A stretch of 64,000 bases of DNA, from positions 123,844,597-123,908,596 of the forward strand of contig CM061921.1 of the NCBI GenBank assembly GCA_031002005.1. The letters are read 5' to 3'. Shown here piece by piece: positions 56,471 through 64,000 of the stretch. A model generated the notes under the pieces. It worked only from the letters and a program-made list of their open reading frames with translations. It did not search any database and was not told the DNA's origin. Source of the stretch: Vandiemenella viatica (lineage: Eukaryota > Arthropoda > Insecta > Orthoptera > Morabidae). The translations under genes were made by a program, and so were the position numbers. Each line of letters opens with the position of its first letter. Position 1 is the first letter of the stretch.

Positions 56471-56472
56471 TA

Positions 56473-56960
56473 CGTGTTGACTTAAACGCCAGGCATGGTG
56501 ACGCCTCAATATCAGGGGAATTTGTCGAATTCGGAGGACAATTTAGAAACCAAAATGGGAAGAAATTTAGATAGTGTGCTACTTTTAACAAATTGAAGAT
56601 CACTAATTCAGGAAGAGAGATATTCACAAGTACACTTAGAGTGCTACAGGAAACCGATCACTAATAGATTACCTAATCGCAAATGATAGAATTTGTAACC
56701 AAATTGAGAATGTCCGTGCACACCGAGGAAGTGATATATACTCAGACCACTGTATAGTGGTTGCAACGATTCCAATGGTTGAAAAACGGAATAAAGTAAG
56801 ACCAAACTCAGACACACACTACTGTGCCTACTAGAACAAAAAAAATATTAAAAAACTACATCAAACTCGATTACAAGTGCTTTTTTAATGCTACTAATGG
56901 TGGAAGATGTTAATAAATAATGACAGAATATAAGGGAAGGGAAGAAAAAGAATCATAGGA
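56473..56960 (+). pseudogene. LINE APE endonuclease segment
   Basis: The plus strand reads DLNARHGD (just after the DNA transposon; GDxNA-type catalytic block), FGGQFRNQNGKKF, ATFNKLKITNSG, then in another frame IDYLIANDRICNQI and VRAHRGSDIYSDHCIVVATI (56660-56770; SDH catalytic motif). The domain order is that of RTE-type LINEs. It is interrupted on the left at 55617-56470 and on the right at 56961, and continues at 63629 with the pre-RT linker. The sequence 55041-55614 upstream is probably earlier APE sequence but no motif is clear. Confidence 0.72.
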
Positions 56961-57171
56961 CCAGCAGTGTTAATACCTTTTTTAAAACACAAAATTCACT
57001 TTTCGTCACCAGAGGGCACACCAACCGATGTCGCTAGTGTCGCCCGTATGACGTCACTAGTTCACCAACCCGCCACCAGAGGGCGCCACCTATCAAACGC
57101 ACGGCTTGTCACCACCCGGCCTACGCCGCTAACCTCAATTTGCAGGGCTATTTCTGGGCTGTACAGCTAAC

Positions 57172-57270
57172 CTATGACGCGACAGCAGGATCCTCAGTCT
57201 TAGGATTTCTCACACAACACCCCCGCGGGCGAACGTCACAGACCGCTACACAACAAGTGTACCACGCCAT
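57172..57270 (-). CDS. 32-codon frame, possible THAP first exon (left arm)
   Basis: MAWYTCCVAVCDVRPRG followed by CCVRN and an acidic end. C-x4-C near the N-terminus resembles the start of THAP zinc fingers used by P-element-type transposases. No His/AVPTIF half is present, so it would need splicing to a missing exon. The mirror copy at 63315-63413 differs by one residue. Speculative. Confidence 0.25.
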   Translation of the reverse strand: MAWYTCCVAVCDVRPRGCCVRNPKTEDPAVAS

Positions 57271-57871
57271 CTAATTTTCATCGCATATTAGCGACATCAC
57301 AAGCTACCGCTATGAACCATGATTTTCATTAGGGAATGCGGTTGCTTGCCGGTGCTATTTCAGAATCATGTGTCTGGTGTCTATCCTCAACGATGCATTC
57401 TAAAATAGGAAAATACGTCGTCTGTTCGAGTTATATTACGCGAAAATCGAAAATTTTGTTTTCATCCTGGCCGAACAGAAAAATTGCTTGACTTGTTGTA
57501 ATTAAATAAAAAAAATAAGTTAGAGACGATTTAAAAGCATAATTTTTCCTTTAAAATACGTTAACGGCCTAAATGGAAAAACGTCATTAACTCAGCATGA
57601 AATTTCGGTTGACGGAGAAGTTAACGATAGCCGCGACAAATTAAAAATTCATTCACAGACAAAGGTATGGAAAAACAACCGCTTTTTGAGTTCTGGAACA
57701 TGATACATACTTTAAGTTTATAGAAGTTTCTTGAGCTCAACAGCAGATCGGTGGATCACATGTTCTGACATTTGGAGTACGAACAGCACTAGAAGAACAC
57801 AAAAATTTTCTCATTGGGCATTAATAATGCTACATAGACCAATTTAACATAGACTGCGTCGTTTCTCTCAA

Positions 57872-58171
57872 GTGATCCTGAGACAACGAATACTGTATTG
57901 TCAGAACAGCGTGATACAAGCCTTAAAATCAGGTAAAAAATGTATAGGAAGCATAAGAGCATACACCAGCTCAAAGGCTAGAAAAACCCGCATCAACACT
58001 TGGGTAGCCAGTCATTGTGAAAGCTCAAAGTCCAGTATTAGTCGCTATTCGGAGCGTATCATTACGGATTCACTGGCGTGGAATGTGCGCGTCATGTTTT
58101 ACACTGCTTGCTGGTATAAATTAGAGATCCCTCTACAATCCTTATTACCATACCTGCAATTTTCTTCCTAG
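57872..58171 (+). CDS. 99-residue frame in left arm, unknown
   Basis: It begins MILRQRILYCQNSVIQALKS and is rich in Ser/Lys/Arg (SIRAYTSSKARKTRINTW). No domain recognised. It is conserved with the copy at 62424-62723 (minus), but both come from the duplicated arm, so this is not independent evidence for selection. Confidence 0.25.
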   Translation: MILRQRILYCQNSVIQALKSGKKCIGSIRAYTSSKARKTRINTWVASHCESSKSSISRYSERIITDSLAWNVRVMFYTACWYKLEIPLQSLLPYLQFSS

Positions 58172-59009
58172 GACCTTCGAAGAGCATTTCGTCAAGTCTT
58201 ATTGATATTTCCAATTATCACACTTTATTAATTGTTTAGTTACCATAAAATTAACTTTTTAGCAGAATGTCATCACTTTCCATCAATAACACTGAGGAAA
58301 TCCGCTTGCTCGCTGTTAGCGTTCGTTATTAAATTTCTTCCTAGCATTTTGTCATGTGTTATTAATATATTGAACTATTTGAATTCATTAATTGTTAAAT
58401 TACCATAAATTAACTTCTAAAAATATTTTTTTTTTATTTTTTGGACAAAACTTTTTGTTGCCTTCTGCAAATCGTATTTTTGGCTCAAATAACAAGTCCT
58501 TACTGGGAAACCAACCCTCCCTCCTTCCCCCCACCTCACTCTTCTCTACATTATATCTTTGTATTTATTTAGCTGCCAGAATATACAAATTTATTGGGTA
58601 GGGGTTTCGTTAAATAAAAAACATAATTTCTTGGTAAATGATACAGATTTATTGAAATTTTAAAAATACATTTTATTGCATAATAATACACCATTCAATA
58701 CTTATGGTTCCATTCCATGTGTCATAGGCCTCTCTTGCCTTCACATCCTGACCGACCCTCCCCCTCCTTTTTACCTGATTCTTCACTTAATATCCATTTA
58801 TTGCCTTACACGTTATGAAATTCCATGCCAAAGCATGTATATCTTTAAACGATGCTAATATTATGAGATGAGAAATGTATTTGTGGGGATGACACATACT
58901 CTCTGTCACACATTGCTGTGAATAACATAGACGTGCAACTTACGGGGGTATCTAAAACTCGATTGTCACGAGAGAAGAAAGAATTCATATCAACATCAAA
59001 TCCCAGCAT

Positions 59010-59200
59010 CTTGACAGTGGCTCAGTGGTTACGGCGTCTGACTGGAGGTAGAAAGGTCCTTGGTTCGAATCCCTGTCTGGGCGGTGAATTTCCTAAGCTC
59101 TTAACCCACCTTCACCTCTGGCACAGATTGCTGTGTAATGTGAAGTACGCCAGAACGCTTCCGTGGCTCGGATTCCACGTTAAACTGTAGGTCTCTTCTA
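59010..59200 (+). mobile_element. tRNA-module repeat (left arm)
   Basis: GTGGCTCAGTGGTTACGGCG (A box-like) and TTGGTTCGAATCCC (B box), then CACCTTCACCTCTGG, GTGAAGTACGCCAGAACGC and CACGTTAAACTGTAGGTC. The same order is seen at 23880-24080 and 61411-61590, and the GTTAAACTGTAG block also occurs in the Helitrons. Confidence 0.75.
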
Positions 59201-59813
59201 AGGATAACAACTCTATGGTTGTGTACACTTTCAAAAGCAAAGATACTAGATTGAGGGGGAGCAAACAGTCAGCCAGTCGGATGAACAATTTTAATATCAC
59301 GATCGACTCTTGTCTCTGAGTTCAACATATTCCTCTATGCATATAAAACACAGCCGCACTCATTAAATGATATGTTTTAAGAAGGTATAAGGCAAATGGA
59401 AGTAGGTATGGGCAGTGTAGGTGAAACACGAGTGGTAATTGTAAAGAATATACAGCAAACAGTGAGAACAATACCTGATGAGGAGATGTACACACTTTTT
59501 CTATAGTTTCATTAACCCTGGAACAAGAAAAAATCCATCAGTAACAGCTACCAGGTACCAAACTGTTCACATTAGCATTGCCTCGCCTCTCACACACATC
59601 AGCCATCTTTGCCATCTAGTAGCATGTGCACAAGTACGCAACTGTTCACATCAGCATCATCTCATATCACCCACATAACAACAAGCCATCCAGTAACATG
59701 TGTCCCCTAGTACCACAAAGGCATGAGTAGATTCAAGAGCCTTTCTTAACACAGGCTGCAATGCAATGCAATACATTGGTTGCTCACTCACAGCTGCATA
59801 CGTCACAAAACAC

Positions 59814-59814
59814 A

Positions 59815-59858
<44 letters not shown>
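59814..59858. repeat. (CT)n(CA)n microsatellite
   Basis: CT units pass into CA units, followed by CATTAGTGGTGGAAATGAAC, which recurs next to a CA tract at 61351-61390. Confidence 0.9.
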
Positions 59859-60779
59859 TTAGTGGTGGAAATGAACAACACATCCTACATGTGGGCAGAC
59901 GAATGAAAGAATGCTATCACCATATTTACACTCTAGCAGCCTTCCCTTGCGCACTGCCTTTCAAGTCCAAGAACTGTGGACTCCATATTACAAAACTATA
60001 TGCACACAATGGTCTGACTTTGGGTTTCTAACACAAGTTATTCACTTCTCTTGTACATCCACTCATCACGATTTTTGCCCCGAAGGACATGTCGTGAACA
60101 ACGCGAGAAAAACAGTTCATAGCCCAAAACAAACGGCAGCAAACTATAAACAGAACAGTGAAATGGAAGAGTGCCTGAATTCCTGGAAATCTCTAAAGGC
60201 GAATGCAGGGAAAGAGACCTTCAAAAGTCCATGGTCAAATTCATAATGGTTTCTTGCTCAGCATCAGTTCTCACCACTTATGACGATAGTATCGACGAGG
60301 CACAAAGTCCTAAAAAAATAAAAACCAGATATGCTTCAAATACTAGAATTTTGGATGGTCGTTGAAATTTCACATGTGTAGCGACAGCAATGTGCCAGTA
60401 ATAATACACAGTAGACTGGGAAGTCACGATTGCCGCGACAAACACCTAATTTAAAAATTCATTCACAGACAAAGGTATGGAAAAAACACATCGCACACGA
60501 TAAAGTTGTCATAATGCTCTTAGCTAACTGATAATTTCATCGTCATCAAAACAGACATCATAACCCACATTTTCATAGCAGATCATCACACATTGACAAG
60601 TATCCAAAACGTCACCATAGGTACAGACACTAGTTCTATTACGCCGAAGATAGCACACACACTTGAACTGTCATAAATGGTTAGGTCATTCGTATATGAA
60701 AGTGTGTGTTTGGATATTTTATCCACTCACGCCTCATCACCTAAAGTCTAGTGTCCGATTGTGGTCATGGTCAACTTAG

Positions 60780-61160
60780 GCTCCAGACACCAACCAGAAT
60801 TATTCTACCAATATCCATTCTAACATCATTATACGCCATATACAGCCCCCAACACTCTTCCTATCTTCCAGTGACATCCAGCCCAGCTCCCTTATTATGT
60901 CACTTGTTGAATGTTTTCCATTAATAAATCTAGCTGCCCTCCTTTGCACCCTGCAAAAAATGTGGCCTCCATACTACACCACAATATGCAAGCAATGGTT
61001 TGACTGTGGGTTTGTACCCAAGTCCTTCGCTTCTCTGGACCACCCCCTCAGCACAGTCTCCATTAAATGTTTTTTCCCCGAAGTGCATATAGTGAAAAAC
61101 GTGAGAAACACACTTCGTATGCCAATACAAACAGCAATAAACTGTAAATAGCACAGTGAA
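60780..61160 (-). pseudogene. LINE RT C-terminal remnant
   Basis: The minus strand reads GYKPTVKPLLAYCGVVWRPH (61010-60950; YKTLVRPLLEYG-type block), then ELGWMSLEDRK (about 60895-60860), as in the C-terminal part of the LINE at 49200-49670. No catalytic region is present. A diverged second copy of part of it is at 59920-60180. Confidence 0.65.
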
Positions 61161-61410
61161 ATGGGAGAATGCCTAAGCCCTGAAACAATGGTTAGAAGCA
61201 CACATTCATGGTGAATATCATTCTATAACCATATATTTTGGACTCAAATCCACAGAGGACTCACGCACATACGCACATTTCCATGCCCACAGCGCGCTCG
61301 ACACTTCAACCAGCACCAAGATAGAACTCCCACAGAGGAAGAAGACACACTCACACATACACACACACACATTAGTGGAGGAAATGAACTGCACATCCCA
61401 ATACACACAC

Positions 61411-63622
61411 AACGTGGAATCCGAGCCACGGAAGCGTTCTGGCGTACTTCACATTACACAGCAATCTGTGCCAGAGGTGAAGGTGAGTTAAGGGCTTATG
61501 AAATTCACCGCCCAGACAGGGAATCGAACCGAGAACCTTTCTACCTCCGGTCAGACGCCTTAACCACTGATCCACTGTCAAGATGTTGAGATTTGATGTT
61601 TATATGAATTCTTTCATCTCTCGTGACATTCGAGTTTGAGATATCCCCGTAAGTTGCACGTCTATTTTATTTACAGCAATGTGTGACAGAGAGTATGTGT
61701 CACCCACATAATAACATTTCTCATCTCATAACATTAGCAACGTTTAAAGATATACATGCTTTGGCATGGAATTTCATAACGTGTAAGGCAATAAATGGAT
61801 ATTAAGTGAAAAATCAGGTAAAAAGGGGGGGGGGGGGGTGCCTGGATGTGAAGGCAAGAGAGACCTATGACACACATGGAATGGAACCATAAGTATTGAA
61901 TGGTGTATTATTATGCAATAAAATATATTTTAAAATTTCAATAAATCTGTATCATTTATCAAGAAATTATGTTATTTATTTAACGAAACCCCTACCCAAT
62001 AAATTGGTATATTCTGGCAGCTAAATAAAAACAAAGATATAATGTAGAGAAGAGTGAGGTGGGAGGGAGGGAGGGCTGGTTTTCCAGTAAGGACTTGTTA
62101 TTTGAGCCAAAAATACGATTTGCAGAAGGCAACAATAAATTTTGTCCAAAAAATGCAAAAAAAAATGTTTTTAGAAGTTAATTTATGGTAATTTAACAAT
62201 TAATGAATTCAATTAGTTCAATATATTAATAACACATGACAAAATGCTACGAAGAAATTTAATAACGAACGCTAACAGCAAGCAAGTGGATTTCATCAGT
62301 GTTATTGATGGAAAGTGATGAGTGACATTCTGCTAAAAAGTTAATTTTATGGTAACTAAATAATTAATAAAGTATGATAATTGGAAATATCAATAAGACA
62401 TGACGAAATGCTCTTCGAAGGTCCTAGGAAGAAAATTTCAGGTATGGTAATAAGGATTGTAGAGGGATCTCTAATTTATACCAGCAAGCAGTGTAAAACA
62501 TGACGCGCACATTCCACGCCAGTGAATCCGTAATGATACGCTCCGAATAGCGACTAATACTGGACTTTGAGCTTTCACAATGACTGGCTACCCAAGTGTT
62601 GATGCGGGTTTTTCTAGCCTTTGAGCTGGTGTATGCTCTTATGCTTCCTATACATTTTTTACCTGATTTTAAGGCTTGTATCACGCTGTTCTGACAATAC
62701 AGTATTCGTTGTCTCAGGATCACTTGAGAGAAACGACGCAGTCTATGTTAAATGGGTCTCTGTAGCATGGTTAATGCCCAATGAGAAATTTTTTGTGTTC
62801 TTCTAGTGCTGTTCGTACTCCAAATGTCAGAACATGTGATCCACCGATCTGCTGTTGAGCTCAAGAAACTTCTATAAACTTAAAGTATGTATCATGTTCC
62901 AGAACTCAAAAAGCGGTTGTTTTTCCATACCTTTGTCTGTGAATGAATTTTTAATTTGTCGCGGCTATCGTTAACTTCTCCGTCAACCGAAATTTCATGC
63001 TGACTTAATGACGTTTTTCCATTTAGGCCGTTAACGTATTTTAAAGGAAAAATTATGCTTTTAAATCGTCTCTAACTTATTTTTTTTATTTAATTACAAC
63101 AAGTCAAGCAGTTTTTCTGTTCGGCCAGGCTGAAAACAAAATTTTCGATTTTCGCGTAATATAACTCGAACAGATGACGTATTTTCCTATTTTAGAATGC
63201 ATCGTTGAGGATAGACACCAGACACATGATTCTGAAATAGCACCGGCAAGCAACCGCATTCCCTAATGAAAATAGCGGTAGCTTGTGATGTCGCTAATAT
63301 GCGATGAAAATAAGATGGCGTGGTACACTTGTTGTGTAGCGGTCTGTGACGTTCGCCCGCGGGGGTGTTGTGTCAGAAATACTAAGACTGAGGATCCTGC
63401 TGTCGCGTCGTAGGTTAGCCGTACATCCCAAAAATAGCCGTGCAAATTGAGGTTAGCGGCGTAGGCCGGGTGGTGACAAGCCGTGCGGTTGATAGGTGGC
63501 GCCCTCTGGTGGCGGGTTGGTGAACTAGTGACGTCACACGGGCGACACTATCGCCATCAGTTGGTGCTGCCGTCTGGTGGCGGCAAAGTGATCTTTGTGC
63601 TTCAAAAAAGGTATTAACACTA
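61411..63622 (-). repeat. right inverted arm
   Basis: Inverted copy of 56966-59182. It includes the tRNA-module repeat 61411-61590 (minus), a G-run (61827-61840) where the other arm has a C-rich CCTCCCCCTCC tract, the mirror 99-residue frame (62424-62723, minus) and the mirror 32-codon frame (63315-63413, plus). Confidence 0.88.
63315..63413 (+). CDS. 32-codon frame, possible THAP first exon (right arm)
   Basis: Same as the left-arm frame at 57172-57270 with Thr replacing Pro after CCVRN. It reads outward toward the element end, as does its mirror. The call rests only on the C-x4-C start. Confidence 0.25.
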   Translation: MAWYTCCVAVCDVRPRGCCVRNTKTEDPAVAS

Positions 63623-63628
63623 CTAGGA

Positions 63629-64000
63629 AAAGTAAGGGATTACTAATACGGAATGATTGGACAGGATAGACGGTAAAAGATAAAGAAACATTATAAAGAA
63701 AATCCCTTCAAAATAAATCCCAACAAGCAAAAGAAGAATGCATACAATTCAGAAATAATGCCAAAAAGGTAATCAGATCTTCATTTTGTTAAACGTGGGA
63801 CAATTTATAGCTAGTATAGAAAATGACGTATGTGGAAGACAAGACTTCACATACAAAACACAAACACATTTATCCAGTCGATTCATGTACAACATTGGAA
63901 GACGCAGGACTCCCTATCCTGTGGATAACATCTTCTTAGAAGAATTGCAATTGCTGTTGAGAAATATGAAAAATAGTTCAGCTTGCGGCCCTGACGGCAT
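63629..64000 (+). pseudogene. LINE ORF2 continuing into RT (runs off the edge)
   Basis: A Lys/Gln-rich linker (about 63700-63770) is followed, after frameshifts, by LLRNMKNSSACGPDGI at 63953-64000, the conserved Lys-x-x-Ser-x-GPDGI entry block of LINE RT. It is the continuation of the endonuclease at 56473-56960 across the inverted-arm element. Confidence 0.72.

Larger units (their letters stand above)
56966..59182 (+). repeat. left inverted arm
   Basis: 2217 bp, AT-rich with a GC-richer outer 350 bp (CCAGAGGGCGCCACCTATC near 57073). A 99-residue frame (57872-58171) differs from its mirror (62723-62424) by about one residue. Outer sequence shows several percent divergence from the other arm. 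Near the inner end lies the tRNA-module repeat 59010-59182. Confidence 0.88.
59183..61410. other. centre of the inverted-arm element
   Basis: 2.2 kb between the arms. It contains (CT)n(CA)n at 59814-59858, a direct duplication (59920-60180 versus 60935-61180), a decayed SINE family 2 body at about 60185-60305, a short repeat of arm sequence at 60425-60482 (compare 57622-57680) and, on the minus strand at 60780-61050, a LINE C-terminal remnant (YKPTVKPLLAYCGVVW, LGWMSLEDRK). No intact gene. Confidence 0.6.
56961..63623. mobile_element. 6.7-kb element with ~2.2-kb terminal inverted arms
   Basis: Left arm about 56966-59182 and right arm about 61411-63622 are inverted copies (AGTGTTAATACCTTTTTT at the outer ends; inner ends at GGATTCCACGTT), separated by a 2.2-kb centre. 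TAGGA flanks both sides (56956-56960 and 63624-63628), a possible target duplication. The host LINE passes from endonuclease on the left to pre-RT linker on the right, so this is an insertion. No transposase domain was identified. Each arm carries a tRNA-module repeat and an identical-type 99-residue frame. Family unknown; a foldback or long-TIR DNA transposon is the best guess. Confidence 0.72.

Noticed and set aside
56956..56972. Polinton-type ends (AG start, 6-bp duplication) for the inverted-arm element
   Set aside because: The candidate 6-bp flanks match at only four positions and no polymerase, integrase or capsid gene is present.
57872..58171. Conserved 99-residue protein supported by two copies
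   Set aside because: The second copy is the mirror arm of the same element, so its conservation may reflect recent duplication or gene conversion and does not show selection.

Overview
This window is eukaryotic and made almost entirely of transposable elements. I found no convincing host protein-coding gene and no canonical tRNA, rRNA or CRISPR. The mix (Ty3/gypsy of the Mag type, mariner, Tc1-like, several LINE lineages, Helitrons, tRNA-headed SINEs, a Penelope-type hammerhead fragment), the AT-rich background and the long stretches of decayed repeat suggest an arthropod, most likely an insect with a large genome. The SINE body carrying CCAAATCACTCCAGG is a type I associate with polyneopteran-like insects. 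That placement is inference.

Layout. 1-2300: Tc1 remnant, a 53-bp tandem repeat, and a long Helitron-like element (5' end at 604) interrupted by a SINE with an 18-bp target duplication, followed by tRNA-like segments. 2900-4670: LINE ORF1 (minus) carrying a 5'-truncated SINE. 4930-5512: Tc1-like remnant. 6519-12762: LTR element with two ~778-bp LTRs and a coiled-coil gag-like ORF but no recognisable pol. 15897-21167: a young Ty3/gypsy (Mag-like) element with ~99% identical LTRs, a CATAC target duplication and a gag-pol frame broken by one TGA. It sits next to an older gypsy pol remnant (21180-22790). 22930-24310: Helitron/tRNA-module repeats. 25350-27137: CR1/Jockey-like LINE with a GTAGAT tail. 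28205-31880: mostly unexplained. 31880-33150: RTE-type LINE endonuclease. 35225-37332: Tc1-like and complete mariner remnants. 37933-44900: several minus-strand LINE pieces, one invaded by a tandem pair of non-autonomous Helitrons and by an unidentified element with a 23-bp target duplication. 46170-46965: LINE 3' end. 49060-51420: LINE RT (minus) carrying a hammerhead-ribozyme fragment and a second LINE tail. 51690-55040: three copies of a dispersed repeat, a Tc1 fragment, a SINE and a second mariner. 55617-56470: internally deleted TA-target DNA transposon. 56961-63623: a 6.7-kb element with ~2.2-kb inverted arms. These last two both interrupt one plus-strand LINE that runs off the right edge.

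How the parts relate: the interest lies in the nesting. Insertion order can be read in many places from target duplications or from host LINE frames that resume on the far side. No set of genes here forms a cellular pathway. The coding potential is for transposition: reverse transcriptase, RNase H, integrase, APE endonuclease and DDE transposases, nearly all broken.
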